The notes under the pieces were generated by a model that saw only the letters and a program-made list of their open reading frames with translations, did no database searches and was not told where the DNA came from. Below are positions 24,466 to 32,939 of a stretch of 64,000 nt of DNA, piece after piece. The position numbers were made by a program, and so were the translations under genes. The DNA is from Uliginosibacterium flavum (GTDB taxonomy: Bacteria > Pseudomonadota > Gammaproteobacteria > Burkholderiales > Rhodocyclaceae): assembly GCF_040566545.1 (NCBI RefSeq), contig NZ_JBEWZI010000022.1:1-64000 (forward strand), given 5' to 3'. Position 1 is the first letter of the stretch, and each line of letters begins with the position of its first letter.

Positions 24466-25662
24466 TTAGCCCTCCTGCCCGTCCACCCTCGGCTGCCACA
24501 GCATCGGCGCATAGCGCCACAGATACAGCGCAAAGCACAAGGCCCAGACCGTCGCCGACAGATGCAGGCCCGGCATGTAGGCCGCCGGCCAGCACAAGGC
24601 GGGCAGCACGCGCGCCAGCAAGGCCACTTGCAGCAGCACATAGCACGCTGTTTCGATGCCGCCGGCCTTGAGCAGCCGGCCGGTGTGGCCCAACGTGGTG
24701 CGCGTGATCATGCCCAGAATCAGGCCACTGATCAGGCCCACGGTCAGCACATGCACCGCCACCTTGGCATCAACCCAGCCAAGCGTACTGGCCGCCAGAA
24801 CCAGTAGCGCAACAATCAGCCAGCCGTGCGACACATGCATGATCCACAGTAGCGGCACGCGCCAGGTCGGCAGCGGCCGCCAGCCCCAGCAACGCAGCGC
24901 CTGCGCCAGCCCCGCCAGCAAGGCCAGCGGGCCGAGCAGCGCCGCCGGGCCTTCACAGGCCCACAGCAACAGGCTCGCCACGGTCGCCGCAATCGCCAGC
25001 TGATCGACGCGCGCATGCTTCCATGGAACCGTTTTCAGCGCATTCGCCGTGAAGCTGGGCACGATGCGTCCGGCGATCACGGTGCATAGCACGGCAATCA
25101 GCGCAATCGCCAGATGCAGGCCGAGCAGTGGCGACACCGCCAGCCAGCCCTGCGCAGCGCCATGTGCCAGCGCATTGGCCAATGTCAGCGCCGCCAGAAT
25201 CACCAGCGCAAAGTAATTCCGCCGACTGCCCGCACGCACCAGTACGCGGCCCAGCATGAAGCCCGCCACCGGCAGGAAGGCCAGATCCAGCACCGCCGCC
25301 AGCCAGGGCGGCGCAATCAGCAACCCAATCCGCCCGGCCAGCCACAAGCCGGCCAGCGCCGCCAAAGGCTTGCCAGTCGGCGTCGCCAGCCCGGTCCAGT
25401 TCTTGGCGGCAGTGAACAGAAAACCGACGATCACCGCACACGCGAAACCGAAGATCATTTCATGGCCGTGCCACAGCAGCGTCGGCATGGCGGGCTGCAG
25501 CCCGACGGCCCCCGCCAGCATCAGCACCCACAGCGGCACCAGCAGCAAAGCCAGCGTTGCGGCGAACAGATAAAACGGGCGAAAACCCAAAGCAAACAGG
25601 GAAAAGCCGCGCGGCGGCACGACGGGCTTGCGGCGGGGTTCGGTAAGCGGGATGACGGCCAT
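24466..25662 (-). CDS. nnrS: NnrS family haem/copper membrane protein
   Basis: The 398-residue protein has about 12 hydrophobic segments. ATG 25662 is chosen because AGGAG lies six bases upstream. N-terminal FSLFALGFRPFYLFAA and LLWHGHEMIFGFACAVIVGF (His pair) are hallmarks of NnrS, a membrane protein tied to nitric-oxide stress in denitrifiers and Vibrio. The GMITRTTLGHTGR block is also typical. No denitrification gene is in the window, although a truncated globin lies 13 kb away. Confidence 0.9.
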   Translation of the reverse strand: MAVIPLTEPRRKPVVPPRGFSLFALGFRPFYLFAATLALLLVPLWVLMLAGAVGLQPAMPTLLWHGHEMIFGFACAVIVGFLFTAAKNWTGLATPTGKPLAALAGLWLAGRIGLLIAPPWLAAVLDLAFLPVAGFMLGRVLVRAGSRRNYFALVILAALTLANALAHGAAQGWLAVSPLLGLHLAIALIAVLCTVIAGRIVPSFTANALKTVPWKHARVDQLAIAATVASLLLWACEGPAALLGPLALLAGLAQALRCWGWRPLPTWRVPLLWIMHVSHGWLIVALLVLAASTLGWVDAKVAVHVLTVGLISGLILGMITRTTLGHTGRLLKAGGIETACYVLLQVALLARVLPALCWPAAYMPGLHLSATVWALCFALYLWRYAPMLWQPRVDGQEG

Positions 25663-25855
25663 TTTTGGCTCCTGTTGGCGGGGAGGCTGAATTGTCCGGG
25701 TGACGCTTGAATCCTGCCTTATCACGCGTCAAGCCGGAAATCCGGCGCCAACGTAAAGCCGGATCGACCAAGCGTAACAGTTTGTAAGCCTCGTCCTCGC
25801 GGCAAGTCTCGCTCCGTTAGTAGACGCGGAGGCCCGAATTTCAACGGAGATGATC

Positions 25856-26353
25856 ATGAACACACAGTTTCGCCCTGCCCTTGCCCTGATCACCCTGCTG
25901 GCGCTGCCCGGCGCACAGGCGGCAGATTTCACCGACCACGCCCGCGTGCTGGATGTCGTACCGCGTGTGCAGCAAGTCAACGAGCCGCGCGAGGAGTGCC
26001 ATACCGAATACCGCCGGATCGAAAGCCGCGAACGCGGCCCCAATGCCGGAGCCCTGATTGGTGGCGTTGCCGGCGCCATCCTCGGTCATCAGGTCGGCCG
26101 GGGTGGCGGGCGCGACGCGGCAACCGCCGTGGGCGCGATCACCGGCGCCATCGTCGGCAACCAGATCGGTAGCCGCGAGCGCGAAATCGGCGAGCGCCCG
26201 GAACGCATCTGCCGCCTGGTGGATAACTGGGTCAGCCGCACGGATAGCTATGATGTGCGCTACGAATATCAGGGCCACGAATACAGCGCGGTGCTGCCCT
26301 ACGATCCCGGCCGCCGCCTGCGTCTGCATGTGAGCATCACGCCGGACGAGTAA
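25856..26353 (+). CDS. Glycine-zipper 2TM-domain outer-membrane-type protein
   Basis: The protein has 165 residues. ATG 25856 has GGAG at six bases; the ATG at 25850 touches that site. A signal peptide (LALITLLALPGAQA) is followed by a Rick_17kDa-like glycine zipper: GALIGGVAGAILGHQVGRGGG and AVGAITGAIVGNQIG. A C-terminal beta-rich part (YDVRYEYQGHEYSAVLPYDPG) follows. There is no lipobox Cys. The family sits in or at the outer membrane; its role is undefined (SlyB-related). Confidence 0.85.
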   Translation: MNTQFRPALALITLLALPGAQAADFTDHARVLDVVPRVQQVNEPREECHTEYRRIESRERGPNAGALIGGVAGAILGHQVGRGGGRDAATAVGAITGAIVGNQIGSREREIGERPERICRLVDNWVSRTDSYDVRYEYQGHEYSAVLPYDPGRRLRLHVSITPDE

Positions 26354-26360
26354 ACGAAAA

Positions 26361-26390
26361 AACGGCCTGCCAGAGGTGGCAGGCCGTTTC
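26361..26390. terminator. Bidirectional terminator between convergent genes
   Basis: The 11-bp stem AACGGCCTGCC (26361-26371) pairs with GGCAGGCCGTT (26378-26388), with A-rich and T-rich flanks, serving both the glycine-zipper gene and the HiPIP gene. Confidence 0.85.
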
Positions 26391-26409
26391 TGATTTCAGG
26401 CTGCGAAGA

Positions 26410-26715
26410 TCAGGCCTTCTTGACCCAGGCCGAGCACCAGCCCTTGCCGACAACCAGACGTGCGCCCAAAGCTGCGCAAGTGCCTTCGGTCGCGCCCTTG
26501 GCGGCGTAGAAATTACAGTTCGCGCAGGTGCTGCCCTTCACGAACTGCTTGAACTTGGCGGTATCAACCTTGCTGGCATCTTCCTTGTAACCAAGCGCCT
26601 TGCCGGTAGGGTCGGCTTCGGTGACTTTGGCCTGGGCAGCGGCATTACGACTGGCCATCAGGCCTAAAGCGAGTGCGGGTGCAGCGATCAGAATGGAACG
26701 GCGACGGCTATCCAT
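26410..26715 (-). CDS. High-potential iron-sulfur protein (HiPIP)
   Basis: The 101-residue periplasmic electron carrier has a twin-arginine leader (DSRRRSILIAAPALALG, to about residue 28). The [4Fe-4S] cluster cysteines are C64, C67, C80 and C94 (STCANCNFY, EGTCAALG, KGWCSAW), the family pattern with the aromatic tail. The Tat leader fits export of a folded cluster protein. Its redox partner is not in the window. Confidence 0.93.
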   Translation of the reverse strand: MDSRRRSILIAAPALALGLMASRNAAAQAKVTEADPTGKALGYKEDASKVDTAKFKQFVKGSTCANCNFYAAKGATEGTCAALGARLVVGKGWCSAWVKKA

Positions 26716-26788
26716 GGGTTTCTCCTGTGGGGTTTTGAAAAGCTATACAGCACGCGAAGGATCAACCCTGCCTCGCGCGGCGTCAAGC

Positions 26789-26953
26789 AGGAGCCTGTCG
26801 GGCTTGAGCAATCGAGGCGAGCCGAGTGGGGGAGAGAGGACAGTTTTTCACGATTTCGAGGCGCATAGCGGGCCTATGCAACGAGAAATCGGGGAAAAAT
26901 GGACCGATCTTCCCGCTGGCGCAGCCGATTAGTCTCAAGTCCGGCAGGCTCCT
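26789..26953. mobile_element. MITE-like element with 20-bp terminal inverted repeats
   Basis: Ends AGGAGCCTGTCGGGCTTGAG (26789-26808) and its complement at 26934-26953 match at 18 of 20 positions. The 165-bp unit has no ORF of its own and holds an internal imperfect dyad (GATTTCGAGGCGCAT..). Its right end runs into the FAD oxidoreductase gene and supplies its stop codon. No clear target-site duplication was seen. Confidence 0.8.
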
Positions 26954-28548
26954 AAAATGCGTCGTGCAGCCTGCTCACCCCACCAGGCTGCCTCTTCGAA
27001 CACTGACAGGCCGGACAAATCCGCATGCGCAAACTGAATGCGCCGATCTGCCGCACGCAGCGCCGCAATCCCCGGGCGGGCCAGAAAACCCGGCGTGGGC
27101 GTGGCCATGGCGTGGCCGCGCACGGTTATGTCGACCTGCTGCGCATGCCGCGCAAAGCCGCGCCCATAGGCACTCTTCAGGTCGCTCTGGGCCAGCGCCA
27201 GCAACTCGTCCGGCCGCGCATTCGTCAGCCAGGCACGCATCGCCTGCGGCGGCATATTGTCCAGCGCGTGGTAGGCCGTGAACACCGTCTGCGCCGGCTT
27301 GGCCTGCCGAATCCATTGATGGGTGGCGACGATCCAGCCCAGACCCTTGCCGCCATACACCACGTTGTCCCAAGCCAGCGGTTGAAGCGGATCGGTCTCG
27401 TCCGGGAAACGATTCAACAGGAAGTTGCTGACCAGCCAGCTGGCACTGGCCGGCAGATCGCGCGCCTTGTCGAAGCCGAAATCGGCGAGATTCTCGACCA
27501 CATGCGCTGCGACATGCAGCGGCATCGCCACGATCACGCGTTTGGCGTGCAAGGTGAAGGCTTCGTTTTTAGCCGCATCGAAACACAGCACCTCCACACC
27601 CGCTTTATGTTCGCGCACGCGCAGGGCCATGCCCTCGACGCCGCGCTCGGCGCCGATACGCGTGCGTAAGCCCTGCGCCAGTGACTGCAGGCCGTCCGGC
27701 CAGGTCAGCACCGCACCGTCCTCGGCATTCGCCGCGTGCCCGCCGCGGCTGGCAAAGTAATGCAGGCCGGCCCAGGCCGACACCTGTTCGATCCCAGCGC
27801 CGTAATCATCGCGACAGCAATAGTCCACGTACCAGCGCAAGGGCGCGGCGGTGAAACCCTGCCGGCTCAGCCAGACCGCGAAGGTTTCAGCGGCCAGCGC
27901 GGTGAAGGCCGGATCGGCCGAAGACAGTGCCAGCGGGATGACGAAAGCGCGCCGGCCATCCTTGCCCCGCGCTTCGCGCAGCCGGGCAATCTCGGCGAAG
28001 AAACGCTGAATCTGGCCCTGATCCGCCGTACTCACGCCTTGCTGCGGCACCAGGCCCTCCTGCCAGACGCCATCGATAAACAGGCGTTCATCCGGCGCAT
28101 GTACCAGCGCGCGCTCGTCGTACTCCGGGCGCAGGCTATGCGGATCACCGCGCAACACGCCGAATTCCGCCAGCATCTCGCGCACATGCGTCGATTCCAT
28201 CGAGGGCAGCGGCAGATAGTGCGCGCCGGTCGGGCAGGCAATCCCGCCCGCTACGCTGCCGGCTGCGTTGCCAAAAGGCTCTGGCCCGCCGAGCAGGCAG
28301 AAGTCCTTGAAGCCCGCTTGCGCCAGACGCCAGCCCGCGAACAGGCCCGCCACGCCACTCCCCAGAATCGCCACTTCGACCGTCCGCTCGCGCGTCGGAT
28401 TCGGGGTGGGCAAACGGTCGCGCAGACGATGACCCAGCACCATGCCGGGCATGTGAATGTTCAGCGGCGGCGCTTGCCAGGGCAGGCGCTCGGAACAGCC
28501 AGCGAGGCTGGCCGTAGCGGCAAGTTTCAGGAAGTCACGGCGTTTCAT
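26935..28548 (-). CDS. Exported FAD-dependent oxidoreductase (amine-oxidase/NAD-binding fold)
   Basis: The protein has 537 residues. The leader MKRRDFLKLAATASLAGC combines a twin-arginine start and a lipobox Cys (C18). Then comes the FAD-binding Rossmann motif VAILGSGVAGLFAGWRLAQAG and, late, the FAD-proximal HADLSGLSVFEEA block typical of flavin amine oxidases. Position beside a spermidine synthase suggests a polyamine or related amine substrate, which is inference. The ATG has no Shine-Dalgarno because a heptamer repeat lies three bases upstream. The last residues (GACRT) and stop come from the MITE end at 26934-26953, so the original C-terminus may have been altered. Confidence 0.75.
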   Translation of the reverse strand: MKRRDFLKLAATASLAGCSERLPWQAPPLNIHMPGMVLGHRLRDRLPTPNPTRERTVEVAILGSGVAGLFAGWRLAQAGFKDFCLLGGPEPFGNAAGSVAGGIACPTGAHYLPLPSMESTHVREMLAEFGVLRGDPHSLRPEYDERALVHAPDERLFIDGVWQEGLVPQQGVSTADQGQIQRFFAEIARLREARGKDGRRAFVIPLALSSADPAFTALAAETFAVWLSRQGFTAAPLRWYVDYCCRDDYGAGIEQVSAWAGLHYFASRGGHAANAEDGAVLTWPDGLQSLAQGLRTRIGAERGVEGMALRVREHKAGVEVLCFDAAKNEAFTLHAKRVIVAMPLHVAAHVVENLADFGFDKARDLPASASWLVSNFLLNRFPDETDPLQPLAWDNVVYGGKGLGWIVATHQWIRQAKPAQTVFTAYHALDNMPPQAMRAWLTNARPDELLALAQSDLKSAYGRGFARHAQQVDITVRGHAMATPTPGFLARPGIAALRAADRRIQFAHADLSGLSVFEEAAWWGEQAARRILGACRT

Positions 28549-28550
28549 TT

Positions 28551-28747
28551 GACGCAAGTCGCGAGTCGTAAGTCGCGAGTCGCTTGCCCGAAGAGCCGCG
28601 CAGAGCGGGCTTCTTCGGGCATGCATGCTGAAGACGAAGACTGGGCGCGGCTTTTCAGGCCGGCATGCCGAAAAACCCTTCTGGACCAAGGCCCGCAAGT
28701 GGATGGCGGCCCCTTGCGACTTGCGACTTGCGACTCGCGACTCGCGA
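28551..28747. repeat. Composite repeat: inverted heptamer arrays flanking a BIME-like pair
   Basis: AGTCGCG/AGTCGTA heptamers occupy 28551-28583, their inverted counterparts CTTGCGA/CTCGCGA occupy 28712-28747, and two palindromes of the GAAGAGCCGC family fill 28586-28675. The whole spacer between two same-strand genes is thus repeat. Confidence 0.85.
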
Positions 28748-28753
28748 AGAACA

Positions 28754-30289
28754 TCATCGAATCACCCGATGCCAGTCTTCCTCGAAGTAGCGCACCAGCG
28801 CCTGATTATTGAGGCGGTTCGGCTCGACTTCGATGCGCTGCATGTCGGCCGGGAAACGGAACATGTCACGCGTGGCTGTGCCATCCAGCCAGCGCAGCGG
28901 CATCGGGTAGGCCGTGGGTGGCCGGTAGCGGCCGTTGCGATCCGCGATCACGAAACCCCACTCGCCAAAAGACGGCACGTAGGCGTGATACGGAAAGGTC
29001 TTGAAACCCGCCGCCTCCAGCGTGGTAACCACGCACCAGTAGGCGTGCGGGGCGAAATAGGGCGAGGTGGATTGCACCACCAGCAGGCCGTTTTCGGACA
29101 GATGCTCGCGCACCAGACGGTAGAAGGGCTCGGAGTAGAGTTTGCCGAGGCCGTAGTTATTGGGATCGGGCAGGTCGATGATGATCGCGTCAAACGCGGT
29201 ACCGGCGGTTTCCAGCCACTGGCCGGCATCGGCGTTGATGATGCTCAGACGCGGATCTTTGAGCGAGCCTTGGTTCAGCGCAACCAGTGATCCGGAATGG
29301 GCAAACAGCTGGGTCATGGCCGGATCCAGATCGACCAGGGTGATCGCCTCCACGCTCGGGTACTTGAGGATTTCGCGGATCGCCAGACCATCGCCGCCGC
29401 CCAGCACCAGCACACGTTTCAGGACCGGCAGCGTGGCCAGCGCGGGATGCACCAGGGCCTCGTGATAACGATGCTCGTCGCGACTGGAAAACTGCAGATT
29501 GCCATTGATGTACAGGCGCAGATCATCCTTCCACTTGGTCACGACCAGCCGCTGGTAGGGCGAGGTTTCGGCGTGCACGATCTCGTCGCCGAAAATGCTG
29601 CGCTCATTCCACTGAGTGATCCGCTCGGAGAAAGCGAAGCCCGCGACCAGCAGGCCCAGAACGACGCTCGCGCGCAAGCTCAAGGCGCGTCGCCGGGGCA
29701 GATCCAAGCGGAACGCGCGGATCGCCAGCAGCGCCACGCCGGCATTGGCGATGCCGAACAGGAAGGCCGTGCGCGCCAGCCCCAGATGCGGCGCCAGCAC
29801 GATGGGAAAGAGCAGCGACACGAACAGCGCGCCCATGTAATCGAAGGTCAGCACGCGGCTGACGATCTCGCTGAACTCGGCCTTGCGCTCATTCAGCAGA
29901 CGCATCACCAGCGGAATTTCCATGCCGACCAGCACCCCCAGCGCAAACACCAGCGCGTACAGCACGCTGCGGAAAGGCGCGGCCATCCACGCAAACAACA
30001 CGAACAGCAGGGTCGCCGAAGCCCCGCCAATCAGCCCGACCAGCAGCTCGATGTCGATGAAGCGGGCGAGCAGGTCCTCGTCCTTGATGTATTTCGACAG
30101 ATGCGAGCCCACGCCCATCGCAAACAGGTAGCAGCCGATGATCGAGGAGAACTGCAGCACCGAATCGCCGAGCAGGTAACTGGCCAGCGCCGCGGCCACC
30201 AGTTCGTAGGCCAGGCCACAGGAGGCGACGATGAAAACGGAGAGGATCAGCAGGCGGTCTGGCCGCCGGGCGCTCGAAGGGGAAGGCAT
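28754..30289 (-). CDS. Membrane-fused spermidine synthase-like protein
   Basis: The protein has 511 residues. The N-terminal half (about 1-225) holds roughly seven membrane segments (LLILSVFIVASCGLAYELVA and onward). The C-terminal half is an aminopropyltransferase/SpeE-type Rossmann domain: YQRLVVTKWKDDLRLYINGNLQFSSRDEHRYHEAL, VLVLGGGDGLAIREILK, LVDLDPAM and IIDLPDPNNYGLGKLYSEPFY (described in parts; Asp residues of the active site are present). It may transfer an aminopropyl or similar group at the membrane; the true substrate is unknown. It is divergent from the DUF350 gene with only 63 bases between them and is read with the FAD gene. Confidence 0.82.
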   Translation of the reverse strand: MPSPSSARRPDRLLILSVFIVASCGLAYELVAAALASYLLGDSVLQFSSIIGCYLFAMGVGSHLSKYIKDEDLLARFIDIELLVGLIGGASATLLFVLFAWMAAPFRSVLYALVFALGVLVGMEIPLVMRLLNERKAEFSEIVSRVLTFDYMGALFVSLLFPIVLAPHLGLARTAFLFGIANAGVALLAIRAFRLDLPRRRALSLRASVVLGLLVAGFAFSERITQWNERSIFGDEIVHAETSPYQRLVVTKWKDDLRLYINGNLQFSSRDEHRYHEALVHPALATLPVLKRVLVLGGGDGLAIREILKYPSVEAITLVDLDPAMTQLFAHSGSLVALNQGSLKDPRLSIINADAGQWLETAGTAFDAIIIDLPDPNNYGLGKLYSEPFYRLVREHLSENGLLVVQSTSPYFAPHAYWCVVTTLEAAGFKTFPYHAYVPSFGEWGFVIADRNGRYRPPTAYPMPLRWLDGTATRDMFRFPADMQRIEVEPNRLNNQALVRYFEEDWHRVIR

Positions 30290-30352
30290 GCTGGCATCGT
30301 GAAAGCAGGTCAGGCATTATGCGTGCAAGCTGCAATCCAAGGGAGTCCCGGC

Positions 30353-30745
30353 ATGAACATCGACATGATTTACGGCTATCTGCTGCACCTGCTGACCGGC
30401 TTCGCGCTGGTCGGCGTCTTCGTACTGATCTACCTGCGGCTCACCCCCTTCGACGAAATCGCCCTGATCTGCAAGGGCTGCGTGGCCCCGGCCCTGTCCT
30501 TCGGTGGCACCCTGATCGGTTTCACCTGGACGGTGGCCTCCGGCATCGTCCACATCCCCGGCTACCTGCCTTTTCTGGCCTGGGCCGCGGCGGCCATGGC
30601 CATCCAGCTCATCGCCTTCCTGATTTTGGATCGCGTGCTGCCGAACATCAAAGAAGCGCTCGAATCCAACAACGTCGCGATGGGCGCGCTGATCGGTTCG
30701 ATCTCGCTGTCGATTGGCTTGATTAACGGCGCGTGTTTGTCCTGA
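30353..30745 (+). CDS. DUF350 membrane protein (YjfL-like)
   Basis: It encodes 130 residues from ATG 30353, with GGGAG eight bases upstream. Four hydrophobic segments are visible: LLHLLTGFALVGVFVLIYL, LSFGGTLIGFTWTVASGIV, FLAWAAAAMAIQLIAFLIL and MGALIGSISLSIGLINGA. The repeated small-residue pattern is that of DUF350 proteins, which occur with SPFH, spermidine synthase-like and PspA-like genes; no biochemical role is known. Divergent partner of the spermidine synthase gene. Confidence 0.85.
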   Translation: MNIDMIYGYLLHLLTGFALVGVFVLIYLRLTPFDEIALICKGCVAPALSFGGTLIGFTWTVASGIVHIPGYLPFLAWAAAAMAIQLIAFLILDRVLPNIKEALESNNVAMGALIGSISLSIGLINGACLS

Positions 30746-30766
30746 GCCTGTCGGCATGAACGCGCC

Positions 30767-30827
30767 CCGTAGGTGCGACTTCAGTCGCACGCCGAGTGTA
30801 AATGGCCGACTGAAGTCGGCCCTACGG
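30767..30827. repeat. Twin-palindrome repeat bounded by CCGTAGG/CCTACGG
   Basis: GTGCGACTTCAGTCGCAC (30773-30790) and GGCCGACTGAAGTCGGCC (30804-30821) are two perfect hairpins, bounded by inverted heptamers CCGTAGG and CCTACGG. Similar repeats are common between genes in many Proteobacteria. Confidence 0.85.
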
Positions 30828-30844
30828 AAACACGCCGCCGCCCG

Positions 30845-31309
30845 ATGAGAGCCTTTTCCATCCGCCCCCTCGCCGAACACGATCTCGATGCCCTCCTCGG
30901 CCTCTACGCCCAGCTGCATCCAACCGACGTAGCACTGCCGGCACGTGCGCAGGTCTTGAACGTATGGCAGGCCATCCGGTCTGACCCGAAGCTGCATTGC
31001 CTGGGCGGCTTTGTCGGCGACGAACTCGCAGTGAGCTGCCTGCTGTCGATTACCCCGAATCTCACCCGTGGCTGCCGCCCCTTCGGGCTGATCGAAAACG
31101 TGATCACCCGTGCCGACCATCGCCGCCGCGGCTACGGACGGGCACTCCTGCTGCACGCCAGCGACATCGCATGGCAACATGGCTGCTACAAAGTGATGCT
31201 GCAAACCGGGCGCAAGGATGAAGTGACCCTCGCCTTCTACGAATCGGCCGGTTTCGACCGGCAGACCAAACAAGCGTTCTGGGCGGCTGCACCGGTACGC
31301 GCGGTTTGA
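30845..31309 (+). CDS. GNAT family N-acetyltransferase
   Basis: The 154-residue protein starts IRPLAEHDLDALLGLYAQL. The acetyl-CoA loop is RADHRRRGYGRALLLHA (motif A, R-x-x-G-x-G/A). The C-terminal AFYESAGFDR block completes the fold. The substrate is unknown; polyamine acetylation would fit the neighbours but is only a guess. It begins after the twin-palindrome repeat, with no strong ribosome site, and may be a late arrival in the cluster. Confidence 0.85.
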   Translation: MRAFSIRPLAEHDLDALLGLYAQLHPTDVALPARAQVLNVWQAIRSDPKLHCLGGFVGDELAVSCLLSITPNLTRGCRPFGLIENVITRADHRRRGYGRALLLHASDIAWQHGCYKVMLQTGRKDEVTLAFYESAGFDRQTKQAFWAAAPVRAV

Positions 31310-31329
31310 AGCGCATGATTGAAAAATTG

Positions 31330-31398
31330 CGTCATTCCCGCGAAGGCGGGAATCCAGCTACGCGCCAGAGCTGGCCCCGGCTTTCTGCGGGATGACGG
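31330..31398. repeat. dRS3-type repeat (ATTCCC-N8-GGGAAT) with outer inverted ends
   Basis: ATTCCCGCGAAGGCGGGAAT at 31334-31353 fits the neisserial dRS3 pattern exactly. Outer CGTCATTCCCGC and GCGGGATGACG ends and inner CCAG/CTGG pairs make a larger inverted element. It lies just ahead of the SPFH gene. Confidence 0.8.
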
Positions 31399-31438
31399 CG
31401 TAACACGCATCGTTGTTTAACGACTGAAAGGAAGTGCT

Positions 31439-32464
31439 ATGGCCCTGACCGATTTCATCAAGAAACAGTTTATCGACGTCCTGCAATGGAACGAGGACAG
31501 CGACGGCGTGCTCGCCTGGCGCTTCCCGATGGCCGAAATGGAAATACAGAACGGCGCCAGCCTCACCGTGCGCGAATCGCAGATGGCCGTGTTCGTGAAT
31601 GAAGGCAAGGTCGCCGACGTGTTCGGCCCCGGCATGTACAAACTCACCACCCAGACCCTGCCGGTGCTGACCTACCTGAAGAACTGGGACAAGCTCTTCG
31701 AGTCCCCCTTCAAGAGCGACGTGTACTTCTTCAGCACGCGCCTGCAGATCGGCCGCAAGTGGGGCACCCAGCAGCCGGTGACGATCCGCGACAAGGATTT
31801 CGGCATGGTGCGCCTGCGCGCCTTCGGCATCTATTCCTACAAGCTCGCCGACCCGCAGAAATTCTTCACCGAAATCAGCGGCACACGCGAGCTCTACACC
31901 GTCGAGGACATGGAGCAGCAGCTGCGTAACCTCGTCGTCGCCACCATGACCGGCCTGTTCGGCTCATCGGACGTGCCCTTCCTCGACATGGCCGCGAATC
32001 AGATGCTGATGAGCGAAAAGCTGAAGGAAGGCATGCTGCCGGTCTTCGAGCGTTACGGCCTGGCCCTGGACAACTTCGCCGTCGAAAACGTCTCCCTGCC
32101 CGAAGAATTGCAGAAGGCCATCGACACCCGGATTTCGATGGGCATGATGGGCGACATGAACAAATTCACCCAATACCAGATGGCCAACGCCATCCCGCTA
32201 GCCGCGCAGAACGAAGGCGGCCTCGCTGGCATGGGGGCGGGCCTCGGCGTCGGCCTCGGCATGGGTCAGATGATGGCTGGCGCCATGGGTCAAGGCATGG
32301 CCGGTCTCAACCAACCTGCTGCAACCGCCCCGGCTGCTGCGCCGGTGGCCGACGATCCAACCGCCAAACTCGGCAAGCTCAAGGTCATGCTCGATCAGAA
32401 TTTGATTACGCAGGCGGATTACGACACGGCTAAGGCGGAAGTGTTGAAGAAGATGTTGGGGTGA
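31439..32464 (+). CDS. SPFH-domain protein with C-terminal SHOCT-like domain (YdjI-type, 'virion core' family)
   Basis: It encodes 341 residues with AAAGGAAG upstream. Residues about 1-250 form an SPFH/Band-7-type domain (FGPGMYKLTTQTLPVLTYL, FGMVRLRAFGIYSYKL, RYGLALDNFAVENVSLPEEL). A Gly/Met-rich linker follows (about 255-290). The end KLGKLKVMLDQNLITQADYDTAKAEVLKK is SHOCT-like. No transmembrane helix is present, so it would associate with membrane through partners. The B. subtilis relative YdjI works with YdjG, a zinc-ribbon membrane protein, and YdjH. The DUF4178/zinc-ribbon gene nearby offers a parallel. Confidence 0.85.
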   Translation: MALTDFIKKQFIDVLQWNEDSDGVLAWRFPMAEMEIQNGASLTVRESQMAVFVNEGKVADVFGPGMYKLTTQTLPVLTYLKNWDKLFESPFKSDVYFFSTRLQIGRKWGTQQPVTIRDKDFGMVRLRAFGIYSYKLADPQKFFTEISGTRELYTVEDMEQQLRNLVVATMTGLFGSSDVPFLDMAANQMLMSEKLKEGMLPVFERYGLALDNFAVENVSLPEELQKAIDTRISMGMMGDMNKFTQYQMANAIPLAAQNEGGLAGMGAGLGVGLGMGQMMAGAMGQGMAGLNQPAATAPAAAPVADDPTAKLGKLKVMLDQNLITQADYDTAKAEVLKKMLG

Positions 32465-32582
32465 TGTTTTGGGTGGTTTGGTAGGGCGGGTTAGGCAAAG
32501 CGCAACCCATCGGGCATTGAGCATCTTTGCTCAATAAGGACAAAAGGCAAGACATACCCTTCAAAAAACGCAAGGAATAGCA

Positions 32583-32939
32583 ATGAGTTTTCTACAAAAA
32601 GCATTCCTATCATTTCTAGTGGGTCTTGGTGTATCGGCAATATATTTATATATTATTTTTATAGGTGGCGGTGATGATTATGTGTTCACATCTTCCGTCG
32701 CCGGAATTTCCGCCGCAATTATGGTTTTTCTGTATTTTGATGCGGGAATTAAAAAAATAGCCGATGGCTTTTCGATTATTGACTCAATCGTAGTTGCTGG
32801 ATCATTTTTTTATGTTTTTTATTCTGGATTGAAATCTGGAGAACCTTTTGTTTTGATGTTTTTTCGGTCCATGGCTGGCGCATTGTTTATGATTGACGGG
32901 TTAATTTTGTCCCGCAGACTATTTAGAAGAGCCTTGTAG
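32583..32939 (+). CDS. Low-G+C small integral membrane protein of unknown function
   Basis: The protein has 118 residues with about four hydrophobic segments (FLVGLGVSAIYLYIIFIGGG, VAGISAAIMVFLYF, IVVAGSFFYVFYSG, MFFRSMAGALFMIDGLIL). G+C is far below its neighbours and codon use is AT-rich (TTT, ATT, AAA). It is bracketed by TAGGGCGGG at 32482 and 32937, a pattern compatible with acquisition. No family is recognised. No strong ribosome site precedes ATG 32583. Confidence 0.65.
   Translation: MSFLQKAFLSFLVGLGVSAIYLYIIFIGGGDDYVFTSSVAGISAAIMVFLYFDAGIKKIADGFSIIDSIVVAGSFFYVFYSGLKSGEPFVLMFFRSMAGALFMIDGLILSRRLFRRAL

Noticed and set aside
29297..30745. Long frame ending in the DUF350 gene
   Set aside because: Only the last 130 residues, from ATG 30353 with a good ribosome site, form a membrane protein; the rest is antisense to the spermidine synthase.
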